Origin: Pseudomonas marincola
Lineage (GTDB): Bacteria > Pseudomonadota > Gammaproteobacteria > Pseudomonadales > Pseudomonadaceae
DNA: 64,000 bases
Direction of reading: 5' to 3'
Assembly (NCBI RefSeq): GCF_900116605.1
Contig: NZ_FPBC01000004.1
Span: forward strand, 62,001-126,000
Translations under genes and position numbers: made by a program
Part shown: in pieces, positions 9,688 to 18,095 of the stretch
Numbering within the stretch: position 1 is the first letter of the stretch
Layout: each line of letters starts with the position of its first letter
Notes under the pieces: generated by a model
What the model saw: only the letters and a program-made list of their open reading frames with translations
Told to the model about the DNA's origin: nothing
Databases searched by the model: none

Positions 9688-12600
9688 CTAGCTCACCAGC
9701 GTGTTGTTATCCAGCATGCCCTGGATAATCGACGCACTGTCGCCGCCGGACAACACCGTGTTAGCCAGCGTGATGGTTTGATCCACCGCAGCCGTATCCT
9801 GCACATGGCCACTGCTGGACACATTGACCAGCGTGTCTACGCCATTGCTGGTATCTACGCTCAGGTACTGACTCAGCACATCGACACCGGCATTGGGATC
9901 GACGCCATCGAGCAAGGCCGACAAATTCAGCTTGTCGCCATCGGCCACATTAAAGTCATGCACCACATCGTGATAATTTCCGCCGCGATCAGCGGCATTC
10001 CAGACAAAGGTATCGGCGCCCGTGCCACCGTATAAGTGGTCGTTGCCTACTCCACCGATCAATACATCATCGCCGCCCTGGCCGAACAGCCAGTCATTGC
10101 CCGCGCCCCCATCAAGCAAGTCACCGGCGCCACGGGTATCACCCGCCACGTTCAGGGACGTTGCATTGGCTTCGATGTAGGCTTTGACCTGATCCAGCGT
10201 TGCGGTGCCGGTTGTTGCCGTCAGGTAATCGAGCAAGCCCTGATAACCGGCGCCGTCATGCGTGCCCGCCGCATTCCCGGCCCACGCCAGGCTGTCCGTG
10301 TTAATGACATCGCCAAAGATGATGTCGTCGCCCTGCCCGCCAATCAGATGATCGGCTCCCACCGCCGCAAGCGTTGTGGTGGTGCTGCCTTCGACCAGCG
10401 CCGCATGCAGCTCATCGGCGGTATTGACGATTGTCGGGTCGCCGGTCTGGCCGGTGACAGGCGGCTTATTGTCATTCGGGAAGTCGTAAGAGCCCTGTCC
10501 GAGCGTGTTCCCGGTCAACGGGGTATTGTCGAAAAACTTGAGGAAGTCGGCGCTCACGCCATTACCAATCCCAATGGCGTGCATTTGCACTGCATCGGCC
10601 CCCGTGCCGGCAACCAGCGCCTGCACCGCATCAACCGACTGGCTCAATTCGTTGTATCCCGTGTTGCTGCCGCTACCAGCAGTGTTGCCGCTGCCGTTGA
10701 GGTACAACGTCGGGTTGCCGTCAGTGAGGAAGAACGTCAGCTGCTCGAAGCCATGCGCCGCGTCTTTGCCACCGTTGACCTGGTCATTGAACCAGTTGAC
10801 CGTGGCCTTGAATGCCGACTCATAGTTAGTGCCGCCGCTGGCTGTCAGGCCGTTGATTGCAGCAATCAAGGTCACGACATTGGTCGAGTTGAGGCCATTT
10901 ATGGTGTAACCATTAGAGGCCGTTTCACCGAACGGAATCAGCCGCACGTTGACCACACCGCTGTGCCCGGCTAACTGATTGGCCAGCGAGGTCAGTGCAT
11001 CCTTGGCCAGCGCCAGGCGGCTCAACCCAGGCGTACCGGAAGCATCCGCCATGCTCCCCGAGCGGTCGAGGATCAGCGCGATGTTGTAGTTCTTGCCCGG
11101 TGTGAAGTTGCTGTTAACGCCGCCGACATCCCCCAGCAGAACATCCTTGCCGTAGGTGCCCATGATCTCACCGGCGCGATCGGCATCCTGCGGATTCGGC
11201 ACGGTGTGCTCAACCGCGGAGTTACCCTGATCGCTGGCATTGCTGCCCACCACCAGCGCTGAAATCTCCGGCCCGTCGATGCAGATGGTCAGATTGGCCG
11301 AGTCCGTATCGCCGTCGTTGTCGATCAGCGTGTAGGTAAAGACTTCATTGAGCTGGCCACTGGCGCCAAAATCCAAACCGCTGTGCGCCTGGAACTGATA
11401 ATCACCCGCCGCATGGCCACTGGAATCCGCCATATAGAACTTGAGAACGCCAGTGTCCGTATTGAGGGTCAACAGCTTGGTGCTTGCATCCCAACTGTAT
11501 TGCGAGGCGCTGGCAGCGGTCTGGATAGTCGTGCCATTGAGGGTGTAGGTTTGGCCATCCGCCGAAATAGACAGAATGCGGCCGCCATCGGCGCCAAATA
11601 CATCGTCATCGCCGCCGCCCACAGCATTGTCATCGCCCTTGAGCACATTGCCCTGAACGCTGACACCGGTGACGACCTGCAGCAGTGACTCGACCAGATC
11701 TTCAAAATTGGCGACCTGGATCGGCGCACCCTGACCGTCTACATCGATGTCCTGCAAGCGGGCATTGTCGATACCGCCGCCCACGCCGACTGCGGTCACG
11801 TTAATGTTGTTGCCATTAACGAAATTGCTCCATTGCGCCGCCGTGGTGTTGGTCAACGAAGAGTTATTACCGGTCTGCTCATTGGGATTGCCATCGCTGA
11901 TGAAGAACACCTGATTGCTGGCGCCCACCACAGGATCGAATACAGCCATGGTCTCTTTGATTGCAGCCGTAAAGTCGGTATTGCCACTGTAAGGCCGGGT
12001 ACCGCCATCAGCCGGATTGAGCGTGTCGATAAGGTGCGAAAGGTCGGCAAAATTGCTCACCGCCGCATACGACTTTGCGGTGCCCGAAAAGGCCACGAGT
12101 TGAATGCTGACATCGCCATTGGTGCCATCAAACAGCTTCTGCCCTGCCGCTCGCACAGCTTGCATCATCACATTGAGCTCGCTGTTGCTGATGCTGCCGC
12201 TGAAATCGAGCACAAACACCGCGTTGTAATCGAGGCCTCGCTCGGTGCCCACGCAAGCGGTGTCATCGTGCGCAGTGGGCACATCGTCGACAATATCTAT
12301 CACCAGCGTGCCCGTGCCGGTGTTGCCGTTGGCATCAGTCACGGTGTAACTGAAGGTTTCCTGGGTCTGGATATTATTGCCGTTATTACCGGCCGGCAAT
12401 TTGGGCGCACTGGTCAGCGTGTAAGTGTAATTACCGCTGGCATCCACCGTTAGGGTGCCAAAGTTACCGTTACCATTGGCAATGCTGAACTGATAACCAC
12501 CCGCGCCGCCGCTGCCGGTAAGCTGGCCGCTGGCCACTTCATCATTACTGGTCGGATCACTGCCTATTAGATCCAGCGCGGCCTCACGCACACTGGTATC

Positions 12601-15600
12601 CGAACCACTTGCTACCTCGCCAACCACGGTGAAATTGCACACATCGATAGTCAAAGTGGTGGTGCTTAGATCGCCGTCACCATCAACCACGGTATACACA
12701 AAGTGATCCTGCGCATTGGCGCCCAGCGCGTTGGCGTCCAGCGCATTGGCGGTTGAGTGGTAGGTGTATGAGCCGTCCGCTGCCAGAGTTAAGGTGCCGT
12801 AAGCGCCGGTGATGGAACTGCCGACATTGCCCGAAGCGTCTGTGGCGGTGTCCGAACCGGCACGCACGCCCACAACGCTGGACGAGCCAAAACCATCGGC
12901 ACCGGCAACATCGTTAGCCAGCACGCCATTGGCGGCATTAACCGTGAGCGTTGCACCTTCCTGCACCGAGCCCGTGTCGGCATAGGCCTTTGGAATGTCG
13001 TCGACAATATCAATCAGCAAGGTGCCAGTGCCGGTGTTGCCGTTGGCATCGGTGACGGTAAAGGTGAAGGTTTCCTGCGCCTGGATATTGTTGCCGTTAT
13101 CGCCAGCTGGTGTATCAACCGGGCTGGTGAGTGTGTAGGTGTATTGGCCATTGGCATTAACACTGAGCGTGCCGTATTGGCCAACGCCATCGGCAATGCT
13201 GAACTGATAACCACCTGCGCCGCCGCTGCCGGTAAGTTGGCCGCTGGCCACTTCATCATTACTAGTCGGATTACTGCCAATTAGATCCAACGCTGCTTCG
13301 CGCACGCTGGTATCCGCTTCGCCACCGACACCGCCAACCACGGTGAAATTGCACACATCGATAGTCAAAGTAGTGGTGCTCAAATCGCCGTCACCATCAA
13401 CCACGGTATACACAAAGTGATCCTGCGCACTGGCGTCCAGCGCATTGGCGGTTGAGTGGTAAGTGTAAGAGCCGTCCGCTGCCAGGGTTAAGGTGCCGTA
13501 AGCGCCGGTGATGGAAGTGGCAACATTGCCCGAAGCGTCTGTGGCGGTGTCCGAACCGGCACGCACGCCCACAACGCTGGACGAGCCAAAACCATCGGCA
13601 CCGGCAACATCGTTATGCAGCACACCATTTGCAGCGTTAACCGTGAGTGTTGCGCCTTCTTGCACCGAGCCCGTGTCGGCATAGGCCTTTGGAATGTCGT
13701 CGACAATATCAATCAGCAACGTGCCGGTGCCGGTGTTGCCGTTGGCATCGGTGACGGTAAAGGTGAAGGTTTCCTGCGCCTGGATATTGTTGCCGTTGTC
13801 ACCGGCTGGTGTATCAACCGGGCTGGTGAGTGTGTAGGTGTATTGGCCGTTGGCGTTAACGCTGAGCGTGCCGTATTGGCCAACGCCATCGGCAATGCTG
13901 AACTGATAACCACCCGCGCCGCCGCTGCCGGTCAGTTGGCCGCTCGCCACCTCATCGTTGCTGGCAGGATTACTGCCGATCAGATCGAGCGCTGCTTCGC
14001 GCACGCTGGTATCCGCTTCGCCACCGACACCGCCAACCACGGTGAAATTGCACACGTCGATAGTCAAAGTGGTGGTGCTCAGATCGCCGTCACCATCAAC
14101 CACGGTGTAGACGAAGTGATCCTGCGCATTGGCGTCCAGCGCATTGGCGTCCAGCGCATTGGCGCCCACACCATTGGCAGTCGAGTGGTAGGTGTATGAG
14201 CCGTCCGCAGCCAAAGTTAATGTGCCGTATGCGCCGGTGATGGAAGTGGCAACATTGCCCGAAGCGTCTGTAGCTATATCCGAGCCCGCGCGCACGCCCA
14301 CAACGCTGGACGAGCCAAAACCATCGGCCCCGGCAACATCGTTAGCCAGCACACCATTGGCAGCATTAACCGTGAGCGTTGCGCCTTCTTTGACCGAGCC
14401 AGTGTCGGCGTTAGCGGTCGGCACATCATCAATGATTTCGATAACGATATTGGCCGGTGCCGACGACGAAGTCCCGTCGAATACGCTGATGACAAAGGTA
14501 TCGGTCTCAATACCTGCGCCATCGATTGTCGGTGCAGTCAGTTGATACTGATAAGTACCCTGCCCCGTCGCCGCGTCGTAGCCGGTAATGGTCAGGGTGC
14601 CGAACGCACCGACAAACACATTCAAGCCGCTGTTCAGGCTGCCGATTGCCACGGTATCGCCGTTAATGGTCACGCTTTGCAAATCATCCAGGCCATCAAC
14701 ATCGCTCAAGGTGAAGGTGCCGGTGGTGAACTCGCTGTTGGCAGCGGCGTCACTGCCATTGGCCAGTCCGGACTCATAAACTTGCGCATTAGTACCTTCA
14801 CCAAACGGCGGCACGCTGACCACTGGAATGTCGTTGGTGCCGGTGATGGTAATCGTCAGCATGGCCGTCGAGGTGTCACCGTCCGCATCCTGCATGGTGT
14901 AGCTGAAGGTTTCTGTCAGCGTCTCACCCGTGTCGAGCGCCTGAATCAGCGGATTGTCCGAATTGAGCAGGTAGCTGTAACCACCGTTGGCGGTCGGCGT
15001 GAAAGTGCCAAAGGTTGCCGCGGTGCTTTGCCAAGCGACAAAACTTGCAGGTGAGTCAGCACCGACTTGGTCGTTACTCAGCACATTTCCGACAACCGGC
15101 GCGACGCTGTCCTCAGGCACGCTGTTAACGTCGTTGATAGCCTGCGGTCCGTCGTCATAGATGCTTACGTCGAGCACCGCCACCGGCGATACATCGCCAT
15201 CGTTGTCGGTAACCCGCACATTGAAGCTTTCGCCAATCTGATCATCAGCACCGGTCGCCCCCGGTGTGCCGTGCTGCACGCCGGCAGTCAGGGTGTAGGT
15301 CCAATTGCCCTGTGCATCCACCTGCAAAGTGCCGTACTGGCCCTGCACCGAATTGCCAGCGGTCACATTCACCCAGTTGCCGTTGGCATCCTGCACCTCA
15401 AGCGCACTTACGCCATCGGGTGAAACCACCTGAAAGCGCCCGCTGGCCTGTTCTGCATTACTCTGCGGGTTACTGCCACCCGCCAATGCACGCTCCTCAA
15501 CCACAGCCGGGCTGGTGCTGATACTGCCGACAGCGTCCTGATAAATAACGCTGACGACCGGCTGGAAATCAACCACTTCAGGCTCTGCTGGAGGCGCTGG

Positions 15601-16164
15601 CGGAGCTGGAGGAACTGGAGCTTCCTGAACCAGCGGCGGCACTGGAATCACGATGGGTTCAGGATTAGGGAACTCTGGCCCCGTGTTGAAGTTTGAGGTA
15701 TCGAAGCCCAGAACCGGCTCAACCGCACCCCCGACGGTATCGAGCAGCACGAAACTGTGTCCACCCCCTACACCGCCAGCGCCACCCGATCCGGCGCCAC
15801 CAGGCCCTGCGGCTGTGGCTTCGGCTTCCTGAGTGGGGTCGGCACCCGCTTCAATCGCCGCCAAGAGTTGTTCGACGTCTGTTAAGTCATCAGCGCTTGG
15901 CGCCGTGACAGGCGCATCCTGAGGCGCCTGACTGTCGTCCCCCTGGCCAAGCATTTGGGCATTCAGGCTGAGCTGACTCTCACGCCCCAAGGTTAATTGC
16001 TGACCGTCGGTCATCGCTACAGCCACAGCACCCGATGCGCCCGTGACTAATTGCTCACCTGCAAAAACTTGATCACCCACACCCAGTGGGCGACGCGAGC
16101 CATCAGTTGCAACGGCGAAAACCTCACCAATAACCTGGGTGACTTTACCAATCAGAGTGGCCAT
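9688..16164 (-). CDS. lapA: LapA-like giant RTX adhesin with retention module and two VWA domains
   Basis: A 2158-residue surface adhesin secreted by the adjacent type I system. Residues 1-115 are the LapA retention module; TAAG at 117-120 is the LapG site, with cleavage expected between the two alanines. A Gly-rich stretch and a Pro-rich linker (about 165-197) follow, then VCBS/cadherin-like repeats, including three near-identical units of about 233-243 residues. Two VWA domains come next, each with an intact MIDAS (DFSGS, with TDF and SDG; DRSGS, with TDG). RTX nonapeptides (GGQGDDIIFGD, then GGAGNDWLFGQGGDD) and the type I export tail finish the protein. GAGGA lies 7 bases before the ATG. 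It is short for a LapA (4900 residues or more in P. fluorescens). The repeats carry cysteines (VCNF), which is unusual for RTX adhesins. Confidence 0.95.
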   Translation of the reverse strand: MATLIGKVTQVIGEVFAVATDGSRRPLGVGDQVFAGEQLVTGASGAVAVAMTDGQQLTLGRESQLSLNAQMLGQGDDSQAPQDAPVTAPSADDLTDVEQLLAAIEAGADPTQEAEATAAGPGGAGSGGAGGVGGGHSFVLLDTVGGAVEPVLGFDTSNFNTGPEFPNPEPIVIPVPPLVQEAPVPPAPPAPPAEPEVVDFQPVVSVIYQDAVGSISTSPAVVEERALAGGSNPQSNAEQASGRFQVVSPDGVSALEVQDANGNWVNVTAGNSVQGQYGTLQVDAQGNWTYTLTAGVQHGTPGATGADDQIGESFNVRVTDNDGDVSPVAVLDVSIYDDGPQAINDVNSVPEDSVAPVVGNVLSNDQVGADSPASFVAWQSTAATFGTFTPTANGGYSYLLNSDNPLIQALDTGETLTETFSYTMQDADGDTSTAMLTITITGTNDIPVVSVPPFGEGTNAQVYESGLANGSDAAANSEFTTGTFTLSDVDGLDDLQSVTINGDTVAIGSLNSGLNVFVGAFGTLTITGYDAATGQGTYQYQLTAPTIDGAGIETDTFVISVFDGTSSSAPANIVIEIIDDVPTANADTGSVKEGATLTVNAANGVLANDVAGADGFGSSSVVGVRAGSDIATDASGNVATSITGAYGTLTLAADGSYTYHSTANGVGANALDANALDANAQDHFVYTVVDGDGDLSTTTLTIDVCNFTVVGGVGGEADTSVREAALDLIGSNPASNDEVASGQLTGSGGAGGYQFSIADGVGQYGTLSVNANGQYTYTLTSPVDTPAGDNGNNIQAQETFTFTVTDANGNTGTGTLLIDIVDDIPKAYADTGSVQEGATLTVNAANGVLHNDVAGADGFGSSSVVGVRAGSDTATDASGNVATSITGAYGTLTLAADGSYTYHSTANALDASAQDHFVYTVVDGDGDLSTTTLTIDVCNFTVVGGVGGEADTSVREAALDLIGSNPTSNDEVASGQLTGSGGAGGYQFSIADGVGQYGTLSVNANGQYTYTLTSPVDTPAGDNGNNIQAQETFTFTVTDANGNTGTGTLLIDIVDDIPKAYADTGSVQEGATLTVNAANGVLANDVAGADGFGSSSVVGVRAGSDTATDASGNVGSSITGAYGTLTLAADGSYTYHSTANALDANALGANAQDHFVYTVVDGDGDLSTTTLTIDVCNFTVVGEVASGSDTSVREAALDLIGSDPTSNDEVASGQLTGSGGAGGYQFSIANGNGNFGTLTVDASGNYTYTLTSAPKLPAGNNGNNIQTQETFSYTVTDANGNTGTGTLVIDIVDDVPTAHDDTACVGTERGLDYNAVFVLDFSGSISNSELNVMMQAVRAAGQKLFDGTNGDVSIQLVAFSGTAKSYAAVSNFADLSHLIDTLNPADGGTRPYSGNTDFTAAIKETMAVFDPVVGASNQVFFISDGNPNEQTGNNSSLTNTTAAQWSNFVNGNNINVTAVGVGGGIDNARLQDIDVDGQGAPIQVANFEDLVESLLQVVTGVSVQGNVLKGDDNAVGGGDDDVFGADGGRILSISADGQTYTLNGTTIQTAASASQYSWDASTKLLTLNTDTGVLKFYMADSSGHAAGDYQFQAHSGLDFGASGQLNEVFTYTLIDNDGDTDSANLTICIDGPEISALVVGSNASDQGNSAVEHTVPNPQDADRAGEIMGTYGKDVLLGDVGGVNSNFTPGKNYNIALILDRSGSMADASGTPGLSRLALAKDALTSLANQLAGHSGVVNVRLIPFGETASNGYTINGLNSTNVVTLIAAINGLTASGGTNYESAFKATVNWFNDQVNGGKDAAHGFEQLTFFLTDGNPTLYLNGSGNTAGSGSNTGYNELSQSVDAVQALVAGTGADAVQMHAIGIGNGVSADFLKFFDNTPLTGNTLGQGSYDFPNDNKPPVTGQTGDPTIVNTADELHAALVEGSTTTTLAAVGADHLIGGQGDDIIFGDVINTDSLAWAGNAAGTHDGAGYQGLLDYLTATTGTATLDQVKAYIEANATSLNVAGDTRGAGDLLDGGAGNDWLFGQGGDDVLIGGVGNDHLYGGTGADTFVWNAADRGGNYHDVVHDFNVADGDKLNLSALLDGVDPNAGVDVLSQYLSVDTSNGVDTLVNVSSSGHVQDTAAVDQTITLANTVLSGGDSASIIQGMLDNNTLVS
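12250..14400 (-). repeat. Three near-identical in-frame tandem repeats inside lapA
   Basis: Anchoring on the CACCGAGCC segment gives unit junctions near 14393, 13664 and 12965, so the units are 729 and 699 bp with a third, more diverged unit to about 12250. Each encodes a VCBS-like block starting at DTGSVxEGATLTVNAANGVL. Length differences come mainly from a 15-bp minisatellite encoding NALDA (three copies at 14126-14170; about three at 12713-12757; about two near 13427). Such nearly identical repeats are prone to recombination and assembly collapse. Confidence 0.9.
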
Positions 16165-16182
16165 AACGTGTTCCTCACTGCC

Positions 16183-16198
16183 ACCGGCGTTCGCCGGT
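16183..16198 (-). promoter_or_regulatory. Hairpin in the lapA leader just before the ribosome binding site
   Basis: ACCGGCG (16183-16189) and CGCCGGT (16192-16198) are perfect complements, giving a 6-bp stem with a GAAC loop in the mRNA about 10 bases upstream of GAGGA. GGA motifs flank it on both sides (AGGAG and GAGGA). This geometry would suit translational control, for example by an RsmA/CsrA-type protein, but that is inference. Confidence 0.4.
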
Positions 16199-16284
16199 AT
16201 CTCCTAAAGAAGGCATCAACAGTGCAAAACACAGATACTTCACCTAAGCGGTTGAGAAGACAGCAATTCGGCCCTTCGTAAAAA

Positions 16285-16300
16285 CGACAAATTATTGTCG
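16285..16300. promoter_or_regulatory. Dyad operator candidate in the lapA promoter region
   Basis: CGACAA-ATTA-TTGTCG has perfect 6-bp arms around an AT core, about 120 bases upstream of the lapA start. The form is that of a dimeric regulator site. It resembles, but does not match, the published FleQ box, which begins GTC rather than GAC. Confidence 0.4.
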
Positions 16301-16606
16301 CCTCCTTGCTGCCTACCGTCCCAACTGCAACCCCGCCCTGTGTAAACAACTGCCTGTTTCAGGCCTATTTTCATCAAGCTTAGACGCCATGCGGCTTCCA
16401 CGCCTACTTTCAGGGGTAACAATGTCCTCTGTCGGCTTTTTTGTATAAGAATATTTTTTCATAAATCTTGTGCTAAATTTTTCTGTGCCAACATAAATAA
16501 TGATCTTCAATGCCTAGAGTGAGAACCCAAAAACGACGCCCGCCTTAAAAAGACATTTTTTTGGCGGAGAGGAAAGATCAGAGCACACAGCAAAGGAGTA
16601 TTACCA

Positions 16607-17962
16607 ATGCGTGCAGTCAACCCGCTATGGACAGGCATGCTTCTGGCCATGACTTTTTCACCCGTCCAAGCAATGACTTTGTCAGAGGCGATCCAGAGCA
16701 CCATCGATAACCACCCGGAAATAAGCGCGGGCGTGAACCGTCGTCTGTCGTCAGACGAGGACGTGAAAATTGCCAAGGGCGGTTACTTGCCAACCGTAGA
16801 TGCACTCGTCGGCTATGGCCGTGAAAATACCGACAGCCCGAGCACCCGCATCATCGGCGATCACAACAAGGAAACCCTGACCTATAGCAACACCGAGTTG
16901 CGCCTGCGACAGATGCTCTTCGACGGGTTCAATACCCCGAATGAAGTGGCGCGGACCCAGGCGGTGGTCAACTCACGTGCCTACTACGTGCGCGGCACAT
17001 CCGAGAGCCTGGCCCTGCGCACCGCCGAGGTTTACCTCGATGTACTGAAACGTCGGGAAATGGTTGCGCTGGCCAAGAACAATCTGTTGGCGCATCAGCG
17101 CATCAACGACCAGATCTCGCTGCGCAGCCAGCAAGGCGTTGGCAGCACGGCTGACCTCGACCAATCCAGTGCACGTCTGGCCCTGGCGGAAAACAATCTC
17201 TACACCGAGCAGGTCAACCTGGCCGATGCCGAGGCCAACTTCTTCAGCGCCGTGGGCCGTTATCCGGACGAGCTCTCTGCACCGGCGTCGGTCAAGGGCG
17301 AAGTGCCGGCTGACTTGCCCACTGCACGCCAGGTGATGATGGCGGACAACCCGTTCCTGAAATCTGCGCAAGCCGATGTCAACGCGGCCGAGAAACAATA
17401 CGAGTCCGCCAAGGCGCCGTTCTACCCGCGCGTAGATGCCGAACTGGCAACCACTGCTGACGATAATATTCAGGGCGACGCCGGCCACTACAACACGTGG
17501 CGCGCAGGTGTTGTGATGAACTACAACCTGTTCAACGGCATGCGTGACAAGGCACGTCTGGAGTCTTCTTCACACCAGATCAACGAGTCTATGGACATCC
17601 GCAACAATGCCCTGCGTCTGATCAACGAGAACACGGCGCTGGCCTGGAACGCGATGGAAAATGCGCGGCTGCAAACCCCGAAAGCGCGTGACTATGCCGA
17701 ATACACCGCCAGTGTTCGTGAGGCATATCAACAGCAATTCACCTTGGGGCAGCGCACCCTGCTCGACTTGCTCGACAGTGAGAACGAGTTGTTCACCGCC
17801 AACCGTCGCTACACCGATGTGCGTTACACCGAGGAATACTCGATGTACCGCGTATTGGCAGCCACCGGCCAATTGCTGCGCCAACAGCAAGTGGTGCTGC
17901 CAGCCGAATCGGTTGCGCTGAGCGAAGTCAAAAGCGAGGCGCATCTGCCTGCTTTGCAATAA
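16607..17962 (+). CDS. lapE: LapE-type TolC-family outer-membrane channel
   Basis: A 451-residue outer-membrane efflux protein with a signal peptide ending at PVQA (residue 22) and two OEP repeats rich in coiled-coil helices (examples: NNLLAHQRINDQISLRSQQG; ALRLINENTALAWNAMENAR). It opens the mature chain with MTLSEAIQSTIDNHPEI, the usual TolC-family beginning. It should form the outer-membrane part of the type I exporter for the divergently encoded adhesin. AAAGGAGT lies 7 bases before the ATG. The lapB gene follows after 133 bases that contain a strong hairpin, so lapE may be expressed at a different level from lapBC. Confidence 0.93.
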   Translation: MRAVNPLWTGMLLAMTFSPVQAMTLSEAIQSTIDNHPEISAGVNRRLSSDEDVKIAKGGYLPTVDALVGYGRENTDSPSTRIIGDHNKETLTYSNTELRLRQMLFDGFNTPNEVARTQAVVNSRAYYVRGTSESLALRTAEVYLDVLKRREMVALAKNNLLAHQRINDQISLRSQQGVGSTADLDQSSARLALAENNLYTEQVNLADAEANFFSAVGRYPDELSAPASVKGEVPADLPTARQVMMADNPFLKSAQADVNAAEKQYESAKAPFYPRVDAELATTADDNIQGDAGHYNTWRAGVVMNYNLFNGMRDKARLESSSHQINESMDIRNNALRLINENTALAWNAMENARLQTPKARDYAEYTASVREAYQQQFTLGQRTLLDLLDSENELFTANRRYTDVRYTEEYSMYRVLAATGQLLRQQQVVLPAESVALSEVKSEAHLPALQ

Positions 17963-17966
17963 GTAA

Positions 17967-17999
17967 CCACAAGGCCCTGCTCCGGGCAGGGCCTTGTGG
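17967..17999 (+). other. Strong hairpin without U-run between lapE and lapB
   Basis: CCACAAGGCCCTGC (17967-17980) pairs perfectly with 17986-17999 around a 5-base loop, starting four bases after the lapE stop. With 14 G/C-rich pairs but no following U-tract it is unlikely to be a full terminator; it may stabilise lapE mRNA or attenuate readthrough into lapBC. Confidence 0.75.
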
Positions 18000-18095
18000 C
18001 CACTGGCAACACACGTTTCACGGATTTTTCAGTTGCGTGACTGGCCAGCACATGGCGCTGAAACCTCAGGGACAGATGTTTAGGAGTAGTCGCTA

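Larger units (their letters stand above)
16165..16606. promoter_or_regulatory. Divergent lapA / lapEBC regulatory region
   Basis: 442 bases without a credible gene, AT-rich between about 16430 and 16510. It must hold the promoters for lapA (leftward) and lapE (rightward). A rightward sigma70-like pair can be drawn as TTGTGC (16469-16474) and ACATAA about 17 bases on, but the match is modest. The region also contains the dyad at 16285-16300 and the leader hairpin at 16183-16198. FleQ controls lapA in other pseudomonads; I could not find a convincing FleQ consensus. Confidence 0.6.

Noticed and set aside
10036..10974. A 312-codon plus-strand frame opposite lapA
   Set aside because: Antisense of the RTX and second VWA region; no start signal and the product is unlike any protein family.
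16472..16491. Sigma54 promoter (TTGGCAC...GCA) for lapA on the minus strand
   Set aside because: The GG and GC elements are about four bases too far apart for a -24/-12 promoter.
17967..17999. Terminator after lapE
   Set aside because: The stem is strong, but the following sequence is CCACTGGC with no U-run; kept as a hairpin of other function.
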